20,809 bases of DNA from Novosphingobium sp. (lineage in GTDB: Bacteria; Pseudomonadota; Alphaproteobacteria; Sphingomonadales; Sphingomonadaceae), in the NCBI GenBank assembly GCA_009885425.1, contig VFKS01000020.1:1-20809 (forward strand), read 5' to 3'. Positions 1 to 6,806 of the stretch are shown one piece after another. Position 1 is the first letter of the stretch. Each line of letters begins with the position of its first letter. The notes beneath the pieces were generated by a model. It ran no database searches, had not been told where the DNA came from, and saw only the letters and a list, made by a program, of their open reading frames with translations. Both the position numbers and the translations under genes were made by a program.

Positions 1-2
1 AT

Positions 3-584
3 CGAGACAGCTTCGCGGCGGATCTGGAGCGTTCCAGAAAGGTGCTGGAAGATGCTTCAGGCCAGCGCATTACCGGCTACCGCGCACCCAGCTTCTCGAT
101 CGATCAGCGTACTCCCTGGGCCTACATGGCGCTGGCAGAGCAGGGCTTTGCTTACAGCTCTTCGGTCGCACCGATTTCGCACGATCACTATGGCTGGCCC
201 GAGGCGCCGCGGTTTGCCTTCAAGCCTTTGCCCTGGTCCGATCTGATCGAAATCCCGGTGACCACCGCACATTTTGGCGGACGTCGTCTGGCGGCCGGCG
301 GCGGCGGGTTCTTCCGAGTGCTGCCCTATGCCTTTTCACGGTGGGCGATCCGGCAGGTCAATGATTCCGACCAGCGCCCGGCAGTGTTCTATTTTCACCC
401 CTGGGAAATTGATCCGCAGCAGCCTCGGGTGACCGGAGCCTCGCTGCGTTCCAAGGTCCGCCACTATACCAATCTGGGAGTGATGGCGCAAAAGCTGGAA
501 CAGCTGCTGGGCGAATTTGCCTGGGGCCGGATGGACCTGCTGGCTCACCGCGAGAAGGCCTTTGCGCTGGATCTGGCAGCATGA
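3..584 (+). CDS. XrtA/PEP-CTERM-associated polysaccharide deacetylase (5'-truncated by window start)
   Basis: This is the C-terminal 193 residues of a NodB-type polysaccharide deacetylase of the exosortase-A-associated family, which has a DUF3473 C-terminus. The reading frame is open to the first base, so the real start and the N-terminal metal-binding motifs (Asp and HxxxH) lie outside. Visible family marks are GYRAPSFSI near the start, which carries the Arg of NodB motif 3, and FYFHPWEIDPQQPRV near residue 130, which carries the conserved His and is typical of this subfamily. An apparent GTG start at 42 is internal and should not be used. By family knowledge the enzyme would remove N-acetyl groups from an exopolysaccharide or its precursor. 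Its stop overlaps the next start (ATGA, 581-584), which indicates translational coupling within the XrtA operon. Confidence 0.9.
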   Translation, partial: RDSFAADLERSRKVLEDASGQRITGYRAPSFSIDQRTPWAYMALAEQGFAYSSSVAPISHDHYGWPEAPRFAFKPLPWSDLIEIPVTTAHFGGRRLAAGGGGFFRVLPYAFSRWAIRQVNDSDQRPAVFYFHPWEIDPQQPRVTGASLRSKVRHYTNLGVMAQKLEQLLGEFAWGRMDLLAHREKAFALDLAA

Positions 585-1657
585 ACGCGCCGTTCAAACC
601 TGCCGCAGTGACGTTGCGCGAAGCCAATCTGGCCGATGGAAACGAGTTCGCGCGGCTTGAACGGTTTGTCGCGGAACATCCTGAAGGAACGCCATTTCAT
701 CGCCCGATCTGGCTGCGCGCAGTCGCGCTTGGAACGGGCAACGCGGCGATTGCCCTGGTGGCGGAACGCGGCGGTGAACTGACCGGCTTTTTGCCGCTGA
801 GCGAAGTGCATTCCCCGCTGTTCGGGCGGATGCTGGCGTCCAGCGGGTTCGGCGTTGCTGGTGGCGTTCTGGCGTTGGACGAACGTTCGGGCAAAGCTCT
901 GCTCGGCGGATTGGAAGAGATCGCGCTGCGGCGTTCGTGCCCATCGGCCGAACTGCGCGGCGGAATGCTGCCCAAGGCGCGGGCCGGATGGAAAATTCGG
1001 TTCGATTCGCACTGCGGGTTCGCCGCTCCGCTGGCCGAAGATGATGAAGCGCAGCTGACCTGGATCCCGCGCAAGCAGCGCGCCGAAGTGCGCAAAGGGC
1101 TGGCTAACGATCTTGATATCGCGATCGGCTCAGGGCCCGAAGACCGCGCGGCGCATTATGCGGTTTACGCCGAAAGCGTCCGCAATCTGGGCACGCCGGT
1201 GTTCCCGCGTGGTCTGTTTGAGGCGGTGCTGGATGGCTTTGGCGCTGATGCGGATATCCTGACCGTCCGTCATCAGGGCAATCCGGTTGCCAGCGTCCTG
1301 TCGCTTTATCACGGCGGCGCGGTGATGCCCTATTGGGGCGGGGGCACCTGGGAAGCGCGGCGGCTGCGGGCCAATGACCGGATGTATTTTGAACTGATGC
1401 TCCACGCCCGGCGGCGCGGCTGCAGCAGGTTCGATTTTGGCCGCTCCAAAATCGGCAGCGGTCCGGCCGATTTCAAAAAGAACTGGGGCTTTGAGGCGGA
1501 ACCGCTCGGCTATGCCAGTTGGACCGCGCCGGGCGCTGAGGCCCGCGATGCCGATCCGACCAGCGGCAAACACGCCGCCCGGATTGCGTTGTGGAAGCGC
1601 TTGCCGCTGCCGATTGCCAACTTGATCGGGCCCCATATCGCTCGCGGCTTAGGCTGA
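581..1657 (+). CDS. FemAB-like protein, XrtA/PEP-CTERM system-associated
   Basis: This 358-residue protein is of the FemAB type, a GNAT-fold family that in other systems transfers aminoacyl groups to peptidoglycan precursors. The exosortase-associated subfamily sits in extracellular polysaccharide loci and its substrate is not established. Recognisable stretches are IPRKQRAEVRKGL near residue 167, the segment ESVRNLGTPVFPRGLFEAV (about 204-222), VMPYWGGG (about 249-256), and a C-terminal FDFGRSKIGSGPADFKKNWGF (about 285-305) that is characteristic of the subfamily. There is no signal peptide or membrane helix, so it should be cytoplasmic. The ATG overlaps the deacetylase stop by 4 nt and its own TGA shares an A with the next ATG (TGATG, 1655-1659). 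No good Shine-Dalgarno precedes it, consistent with coupling to upstream translation. Confidence 0.9.
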   Translation: MNAPFKPAAVTLREANLADGNEFARLERFVAEHPEGTPFHRPIWLRAVALGTGNAAIALVAERGGELTGFLPLSEVHSPLFGRMLASSGFGVAGGVLALDERSGKALLGGLEEIALRRSCPSAELRGGMLPKARAGWKIRFDSHCGFAAPLAEDDEAQLTWIPRKQRAEVRKGLANDLDIAIGSGPEDRAAHYAVYAESVRNLGTPVFPRGLFEAVLDGFGADADILTVRHQGNPVASVLSLYHGGAVMPYWGGGTWEARRLRANDRMYFELMLHARRRGCSRFDFGRSKIGSGPADFKKNWGFEAEPLGYASWTAPGAEARDADPTSGKHAARIALWKRLPLPIANLIGPHIARGLG

Positions 1658-2892
1658 TGGGCGAGATCCTGTTTCTGGCCCACCGGATGCCGTTCCCGCC
1701 AGATCGGGGTGACAAGATCCGCTCGTGCCATGTGCTGCGCCATCTGGCCACGGTGGCACCGGTCCACGTCGCGACCTTTGCCGAGAGCGACAAGGATATG
1801 GCCGAGGAACCGCAATTGGCAGCTTTGGCCGCCAGTCACTGTCTGGTTCGCCGGAACAAGCCGGTTCCGCTGGCCGGGGTTGAAGCGCTGCTGAAGCGCC
1901 GACCAGTCAGCCTGACCGCCTTTCATAGCGCCCAGATGGCGGCCTATGTCCGCATTGTCCTGGAAAGCCGCCCGGTCGATACAATCTACGTGTTTTCAGG
2001 CCAGATGGGGCAGTATGTTCCGGACGACTTCACTGGCCGGGTGATCCTCGATTTTGTCGATGTCGATTCGGCCAAGTTCGAAGCCTATGCAGCAGACGGA
2101 TGGGGTCCGCGTGGTTGGATCGATGCCCGCGAGGGGCAGCTGCTGCGCGCCGAGGAAGCGCGACTGGCGCGGCGGGCCGATGTCAGCCTGTTGGTTTCGG
2201 ACGAAGAGGCGGCGCTGTTTGCAGCAAGGCTTTCGCCCGCAGATCGCGCGGCCTGTGATGTCCGGGCATTGCGCAACGGGATCGACAGCCAGCGCTTTGA
2301 TCCCAACGCAGTCCAGCCCGAACCGCGTCTGCTCAATTGCACCGGCCCGCGACTGATTTTCACCGGGCAGATGGATTACGCTCCCAACATCGCCGCTGCC
2401 CAGCGGGCGATCGAGCGGTTGATGCCGCTGATCCGGGCTGAAATGCCCGATGTCACCTTCCACGTGGTCGGACGCAATCCGCCCGAGGCGCTGCTTGCGC
2501 TCGATGGAGTGAACGGCAGCCGGGTGTGGGGCGAAGTCGATGATATCCGGACCTGGCTGGCGGGGGCCGATCTGGCGCTGGTTCCGCTGAAGTTGGCGCG
2601 CGGCGTGCAGAACAAGGCGCTTGAGGCTATGGCGATGGGCCTGCCGGTGGTGCTGACGCCGTCGGCCGCAACCGGGATCGGCGCGTGCCACGGCCAGCAT
2701 TTGTTGATTGCTGATGACGATGCCGCTCTGGCCGAAGCCGTGCTGACCCTGGCCAGGGACGCCAAGCTGGCCGGGCTGATCGGTGGGCAGGCGCGGGCCC
2801 ATGTCGTCGGCACGCTCAGCTGGCAGGCCACCATGGCGCCGCTGGCCGCGATGCTGGGCGGCGCAGAGCTTGCAGAGCGCCATGCCGCCTGA
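1657..2892 (+). CDS. XrtA/PEP-CTERM-associated GT4-type sugar transferase
   Basis: This is a 411-residue GT-B fold glycosyltransferase of the PEP-CTERM/EpsH1-associated family. It begins MGEILFLAHRMPFPPDRGDK, which is the typical conserved N-terminus. The C-terminal nucleotide-sugar-binding half has LIFTGQMDYAPN (about 231-242), a VWGEVDDI segment, and QNKALEAMAMGLPVVLTPSA (about 318-337), the equivalent of the EX7E region of GT4 enzymes. I chose the ATG at 1657 over an in-frame ATG at 1591 because 1657 gives the family N-terminus and overlaps the preceding stop as TGATG. The 1591 start would run 66 nt into the FemAB gene. It presumably adds a sugar to the lipid-linked exopolysaccharide unit on the cytoplasmic face; the donor and acceptor cannot be read from sequence. 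Confidence 0.9.
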   Translation: MGEILFLAHRMPFPPDRGDKIRSCHVLRHLATVAPVHVATFAESDKDMAEEPQLAALAASHCLVRRNKPVPLAGVEALLKRRPVSLTAFHSAQMAAYVRIVLESRPVDTIYVFSGQMGQYVPDDFTGRVILDFVDVDSAKFEAYAADGWGPRGWIDAREGQLLRAEEARLARRADVSLLVSDEEAALFAARLSPADRAACDVRALRNGIDSQRFDPNAVQPEPRLLNCTGPRLIFTGQMDYAPNIAAAQRAIERLMPLIRAEMPDVTFHVVGRNPPEALLALDGVNGSRVWGEVDDIRTWLAGADLALVPLKLARGVQNKALEAMAMGLPVVLTPSAATGIGACHGQHLLIADDDAALAEAVLTLARDAKLAGLIGGQARAHVVGTLSWQATMAPLAAMLGGAELAERHAA

Positions 2893-4438
2893 AACGCTCG
2901 CCATGACCCCTGCCGGGCTGATCGAGCGCCTGCCGCCAGTCTGGCGGCAGGCGACTATCCGGCTGGGTACGGCCTGGCTGGCACTGATCCTCGCCTTCTG
3001 GCCCGATTGGGCGGCGATGGCCGATCAGTGGTGGAACAGTTCGACTTATAACCACATCGTGTTGGTTCCAGCGATCGTCGGCTGGCTGATCTGGCAACGC
3101 TTGGCGCAACTGCGCGAGCTGGAACCAGCCGGCTGGATCGGCGGGCTGGTGCCGCTGGCGCTGGCTTTGTTAGGCTGGGTGCTGGGCACGTTTGCCGGGT
3201 TCAACCTGCTGCGCCAGGCCGCCGCAGTGGCGATGCTGCCGTCAGTTGCGCTGCTCATGCTCGGTCCGCGCACATTCAGCGCCATGCTGTTTCCGATGGC
3301 CTACATGGCCTTTCTGGTGCCGTTTGGCGACGAGTTGGTTCCGCCGCTGCAGACCATTACTGCGACGCTGACAATCGCGCTGGTCAATCTGAGCGGGGTT
3401 CCGGCAGTGGTCGACGGAGTGTTCATCGACACCCCAGCCGGCCTGTTCGAAGTGGCCGAAGCCTGCTCTGGCGTGAAATTTCTGATCGCGATGATCGCGC
3501 TTGGGACATTGGTGGCCAACGTCGGTTTCCGCAGCTGGCACCGCCGTGCCGCCTTCATGGCGCTGTGCGTCGTGGTCCCGATCCTGGCCAACGGGGTGCG
3601 GGCCTGGGGCACGATCTATGCCGCGCAATATGTCGGGATCGAAAAAGCCGCCGGGATTGACCATCTGATTTACGGCTGGATATTCTTCGCTCTGGTGATC
3701 GCGGCGGTGCTGGGCCTGTCTTGGAAGTTCTTTGATCGCGGGATTGACGATCCGATGATCGACGGAGCTGCAATTCAGGCGGACCCGCGCTTTGCCGGGT
3801 TTGAATCCGCTGCGCCCGGCTGGCAGGTGCTGCTACTGGCCCCGGCCTTGCTGGTCGGCGCCGGAATCGGCTGGTCGGCCATGGCTGAGCGGCAGCGAGC
3901 GCCTTTGCCCTCACAGGTGTTCCTGCCTGAAGTGCCGGGCTGGACGCGCGCTGACTATGTCCCCGCCGCCCCATGGGAACCGCGCGCGGGCGGGGCGGAC
4001 CACCGGCTGCTGGGTTCGTACAGTAATGCCAAAGGCCAGCGGGTCGATGTGTTCTATGCGCTTTATGCCGCGCAGACCGAAGGCAAGGAAGCAGGCGGAT
4101 TTGGCGAGGGCGCCTTGCGCCCCAATAGCGGTTGGTCGTGGACAAGCGAAGGCCCGGATGTCGCCCAGGCCAAGAGTGAACGCCTGCTGCACAACGGGGC
4201 AACGCCGCGACTGGCGCTAACCTGGTATCGCAGCGGAGACCTGCTGACCGGCAGCAACATCAGGCTAAAACTGGCCAATATCGGCGATCGTCTGCTGCTG
4301 CGGGCGCGGCCGACTGCGCTGCTGATCGTCTCATCCGAAGCGAGCGGGGGCAACGATCCGGCGGCTGCGCTTGGCAGCTTCCGTGCCGCCGTGGGCGAAA
4401 TCGGGCCGTGGATGGACCGCTTCGGCGAAGGCCGCTAA
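2882..4438 (+). CDS. xrtA: Exosortase A fused to an EpsI (DUF3485) domain
   Basis: This 518-residue protein has an N-terminal exosortase domain (about 30-285) with around eight hydrophobic helices and a C-terminal periplasmic EpsI/DUF3485 domain (about 340-510) behind one more helix (about 315-333). The cysteine-protease-like exosortase signature is intact: Cys195 in EACSG, Arg240 in NGVR, and His261 in IDHLIYGW. Exosortases cleave, and are thought to transpeptidate, PEP-CTERM-tailed exported proteins at the inner membrane. EpsI is linked to exopolysaccharide production. The ATG at 2882 overlaps the glycosyltransferase stop by 11 nt. An ATG at 2903 (511 residues) is an equally possible start because neither has a strong ribosome binding site. 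A longer in-frame start at 2783 lies inside the upstream gene and gives a non-family N-terminus. Confidence 0.93.
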   Translation: MPPETLAMTPAGLIERLPPVWRQATIRLGTAWLALILAFWPDWAAMADQWWNSSTYNHIVLVPAIVGWLIWQRLAQLRELEPAGWIGGLVPLALALLGWVLGTFAGFNLLRQAAAVAMLPSVALLMLGPRTFSAMLFPMAYMAFLVPFGDELVPPLQTITATLTIALVNLSGVPAVVDGVFIDTPAGLFEVAEACSGVKFLIAMIALGTLVANVGFRSWHRRAAFMALCVVVPILANGVRAWGTIYAAQYVGIEKAAGIDHLIYGWIFFALVIAAVLGLSWKFFDRGIDDPMIDGAAIQADPRFAGFESAAPGWQVLLLAPALLVGAGIGWSAMAERQRAPLPSQVFLPEVPGWTRADYVPAAPWEPRAGGADHRLLGSYSNAKGQRVDVFYALYAAQTEGKEAGGFGEGALRPNSGWSWTSEGPDVAQAKSERLLHNGATPRLALTWYRSGDLLTGSNIRLKLANIGDRLLLRARPTALLIVSSEASGGNDPAAALGSFRAAVGEIGPWMDRFGEGR

Positions 4439-4450
4439 GCGCTTCGAGCC

Positions 4451-6343
4451 ATGTGCGGAATTGCCGGAATCTTTCACCTTTCCACTCCCAAGCCGGTCGA
4501 TCCGGCGCGGATCGAGCGGATGTGCGCGGCCATGGCTCACCGCGGGCCAGACGGGCAGGGGGTGTGGACCGCGCCGGGCGTGGGGCTGGGGCACCTTCGG
4601 CTGTCGATCATCGATCTGGCAGGATCGCCACAGCCGATGGCCTCGAGTGATGGCCGGGCGATGTTGGTGTTCAACGGTGAAATCTACAACTACCGCGAAC
4701 TGCGCGAGGAATTGCGCGGGCATGGCGCGACGTTTGAGACCGACGGCGATAGTGAGGTCATCCTCGCGGCATGGCAGCGCTGGGGCCCGGATTGCCTGCC
4801 TCGGCTGCACGGGATGTTTGCCTTCGCGATCTATGATCTGAGCGATCGCACGCTTTTCCTCGCCCGTGACCGGTTGGGGGTGAAACCGCTGTTCTACGCC
4901 CCGCTCAGCGATGGCAGTCTGGCTTTTGCCTCAGAGCTCAAGGGCCTGATCGCGCATCCGCTGCTGCGGCGCGAGATCGACCCGCTAGCGGTCGAGGATT
5001 ATCTCGCTTGGGGCTATGTCCCCGATCACCGCTCGATCCTGGCGGGGGTGCACAAGCTGCCCGCCGGCCATTCGCTGCTGCTGCGCCACGATGTCCCGCT
5101 GCCAGCGCCGCGGCAGTGGTGGGATGTTTCCTTTGCTGAACGGCACAAAGGCCGCGCGGCCGATCTGGAAGCAGAGCTGCTCCATCTGTTGCGGCAGGCG
5201 GTCACCAGCCGGATGGTGTCGGACGTGCCACTTGGGGCGTTTCTATCGGGCGGGGTCGATAGCTCGGCTGTGGTCGCGTTGATGGCAGAGGCCAGCTCCA
5301 ATCCGGTCAAGACCTGCACGATCGGCTTCGATGTCGCCGCGCTGGATGAAACCAGCTACGCCAGCGAAGTGGCCAACCGCTTTGGCACTGATCATCGCGC
5401 CCGGCAGGTCTCACCCGATGATTTCGATCATGTCGATACCCTGGCGGCGATGTTTGATGAGCCGTTCGCCGATGCCTCTGCCCTGCCAACCTGGCGGGTC
5501 TGCCAACTGGCGCGGGAAACGGTGACGGTGGCGCTATCGGGCGATGGCGCAGACGAGGCCTTCGCGGGCTATCGACGGCACAAATTCCAGCATAGCGAAG
5601 ACCGGCTGCGCGGCCTGCTGCCGCAAGGCCTGCGCGGGCCGCTGTTTGGCGGGCTGGGGGCGATCTATCCGAAAGCCGATTGGGCGCCGCGTCCGCTTCG
5701 GGCGAAGGCAACCTTGCAGTCGCTCTCGGCCAGCAGCGAGACGGGCTATGCCCGCGCCGTGGGCGTGACCCCGCCAGAGCTGCGCGCCCAGCTCTATTCG
5801 CCCGAGTTCCTGCGGCTGCGCGGTGACTATCGGGCAGAGCAACCGTGGGAGGACCTGATGCGGTCAGCCCCGGCGCGGTCGGGGCTGGACCGGGCGCAGT
5901 ATGCCGACCTCAAATTTTGGTTGCCGGGCGATATCCTGACCAAAGTTGACCGAACCTCGATGGCTGTCAGCCTTGAGGCGCGCGAGCCATTGCTCGATCA
6001 CCGCCTTATCGAATTTGCCGCCGGTCTGCCTGAAGGACTGCGGCTGAAGCGCGGCCAGGGCAAATGGCTGCTCAAGAAGACTATGCAGCGCTATTTGCCG
6101 GACGAGATCCTGTTCCGGCAAAAGCAGGGCTTTGTCACCCCGATCGCCCAATGGTTTCGCGGGCCGCTGGCGGAAAGCGCGCGCGGGATCGCGGCGAGTT
6201 CGGCGCTGGCCCGCACCGGCTGGTTTGAACCGCGCCGTCTCGGTGCGCTTGCAGAAGAGCACATCGCCGGGCGATCCGATCATGGACGGTTGCTGTGGCA
6301 GCTCCTGATGCTGGACCGATCGCTAAGCAAGCTATCGATTTAG
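4451..6343 (+). CDS. XrtA-system-associated class II amidotransferase (asparagine synthase-like)
   Basis: This 630-residue protein has asparagine synthase (glutamine-hydrolysing) architecture. The N-terminal glutaminase domain starts MCGIAGIF with nucleophile Cys2 and contains RGPDG (31-35), FNGEIYN (74-80) and GDSE (99-102). The C-terminal synthetase domain has the ATP-pyrophosphatase loop SGGVDSS (266-272) and SGDGADEAF further on. All key motifs are present, so it should be active. In exosortase A loci this subfamily is taken to amidate a sugar or sugar acid of the exopolysaccharide rather than to make asparagine; that is family context, not something the sequence proves. It starts 12 nt after the xrtA stop and is the last gene of the operon, followed after 28 nt by an intrinsic terminator. 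Confidence 0.92.
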   Translation: MCGIAGIFHLSTPKPVDPARIERMCAAMAHRGPDGQGVWTAPGVGLGHLRLSIIDLAGSPQPMASSDGRAMLVFNGEIYNYRELREELRGHGATFETDGDSEVILAAWQRWGPDCLPRLHGMFAFAIYDLSDRTLFLARDRLGVKPLFYAPLSDGSLAFASELKGLIAHPLLRREIDPLAVEDYLAWGYVPDHRSILAGVHKLPAGHSLLLRHDVPLPAPRQWWDVSFAERHKGRAADLEAELLHLLRQAVTSRMVSDVPLGAFLSGGVDSSAVVALMAEASSNPVKTCTIGFDVAALDETSYASEVANRFGTDHRARQVSPDDFDHVDTLAAMFDEPFADASALPTWRVCQLARETVTVALSGDGADEAFAGYRRHKFQHSEDRLRGLLPQGLRGPLFGGLGAIYPKADWAPRPLRAKATLQSLSASSETGYARAVGVTPPELRAQLYSPEFLRLRGDYRAEQPWEDLMRSAPARSGLDRAQYADLKFWLPGDILTKVDRTSMAVSLEAREPLLDHRLIEFAAGLPEGLRLKRGQGKWLLKKTMQRYLPDEILFRQKQGFVTPIAQWFRGPLAESARGIAASSALARTGWFEPRRLGALAEEHIAGRSDHGRLLWQLLMLDRSLSKLSI

Positions 6344-6371
6344 GTCCAAGACTGCACAAGCCAAACAAAGC

Positions 6372-6403
6372 AAAACGGCCCGGACTTCCGTCCGGGCCGT
6401 TTT
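6372..6403. terminator. Bidirectional intrinsic terminator between the XrtA operon and the minus-strand micro-ORF unit
   Basis: A perfect 13-bp inverted repeat (AAAACGGCCCGGA at 6372-6384, TCCGGGCCGTTTT at 6391-6403) closes on one more C-G pair and a TTCC loop, and is followed by further T residues at 6404. On the minus strand the left arm gives its own T-run, so it can stop transcription from both sides. It ends the XrtA operon on the plus strand. On the minus strand it lies 17 nt beyond the stop of the 13-codon ORF. Confidence 0.93.
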
Positions 6404-6420
6404 TGGCTGGGCCAGTCGAC

Positions 6421-6462
6421 TTAGCGGCGACCGGTCGAAACGTCTTTAAGCCAATCAAACAT
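6421..6462 (-). CDS. Putative 13-residue micropeptide gene
   Basis: Reading the minus strand, an ATG at 6462 opens a 13-codon frame encoding MFDWLKDVSTGRR and ending in TAA at 6421-6423. A strong Shine-Dalgarno, AGGAG, stands six bases before the ATG (GCAGGAGACGATC-ATG), better than the sites of most larger genes in this window. A strong intrinsic terminator follows 17 nt beyond the stop and a hairpin-forming leader precedes it. The peptide is amphipathic and basic at its C-terminus; I recognise no family. It could be a real micropeptide, the leader ORF of a small RNA, or chance. It is not part of the XrtA operon, which is on the other strand. The evidence is the arrangement of site, frame and terminator, not homology. 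Confidence 0.45.
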   Translation of the reverse strand: MFDWLKDVSTGRR

Positions 6463-6468
6463 GATCGT

Positions 6469-6473
6469 CTCCT
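6469..6473 (-). promoter_or_regulatory. Strong Shine-Dalgarno for the 13-codon ORF
   Basis: The minus strand reads AGGAG here, separated by ACGATC from the ATG at 6462. Its near-ideal sequence and spacing are the main reason to treat the short frame as possibly translated. Confidence 0.55.
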
Positions 6474-6482
6474 GCTGTCGAA

Positions 6483-6515
6483 CCTAAAGCAAACAGCTAT
6501 TGCTTCCCCTTTAGG
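6483..6515 (-). other. Hairpin-forming leader upstream of the micro-ORF
   Basis: Two nested inverted repeats lie here: CCTAAAG (6483-6489) with CTTTAGG (6509-6515), and AAGCAA (6487-6492) with TTGCTT (6500-6505). The two stems share bases, so they compete or form one bulged stem. On a minus-strand transcript this hairpin would sit just 5' of the ribosome binding site. No convincing -35/-10 pair was found; TTGCAT followed 16 nt later by TACCCT on the minus strand is the best and is weak. Transcription here is therefore inferred from the terminator and the leader structure only. Confidence 0.4.
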
Positions 6516-6539
6516 GTAACAAAATATTCACCAAATGCA

Positions 6540-6555
6540 ATAAGGGTTTGTTAAC
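6540..6555 (+). promoter_or_regulatory. CtrA-like binding site
   Basis: ATAA, seven bases, then TTAAC matches the alphaproteobacterial CtrA consensus TTAA-N7-TTAAC at 8 of 9 positions. It lies in the AT-rich gap upstream of the minus-strand micro-ORF. CtrA is a conserved cell-cycle and motility regulator in alphaproteobacteria. A near-match in AT-rich DNA can occur by chance. Confidence 0.35.
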
Positions 6556-6562
6556 CCAAGAA

Positions 6563-6806
6563 TCGCGTGAACGCAGTAAAAAAACCATTTAACACCAATG
6601 CGATGCATGGTTTTTCCAATATCATGGAGTCAACGACGATCGGGTGGCCGGCAGCGCCAGCAGTCTTGCGTACAATCGCAAGCCCGTGTTTCAGGTGAGT
6701 GATTCGCAAGGGAAATGTGCCGCGTTTCAAGCCCATTCGGCAGGCATCGGTTTGGTTGGGCTTTTGGGGATCGAAGAGTTTCGTTAGCCAGGTCTTCGTG
6801 GCCGCC
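6563..6806. other. Intergenic stretch downstream of the EAL gene, no supported gene
   Basis: This stretch contains a 61-codon minus-strand frame (6551-6736, starting MGLKRGTFPLRITHLKHG) that has no good ribosome binding site, no recognised family and an AT-rich 3' half unlike the neighbouring codon use. The same frame stays open upstream to the end of the EAL gene without a start codon, so a degraded gene is possible. A 9-bp inverted repeat (AAAAACCAT at 6580-6588, ATGGTTTTT at 6607-6615) with an 18-nt loop could be a weak terminator for the minus strand. A GC hairpin, GGCCGC/GCGGCC (6800-6816), straddles the stop codon of the EAL gene but has no T-run on that strand. Confidence 0.3.

Noticed and set aside
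1996..2904. 302-codon minus-strand frame opposite the glycosyltransferase
   Set aside because: Antisense shadow of a well-supported gene; composition is Arg/Pro/Gln-rich with no domain.
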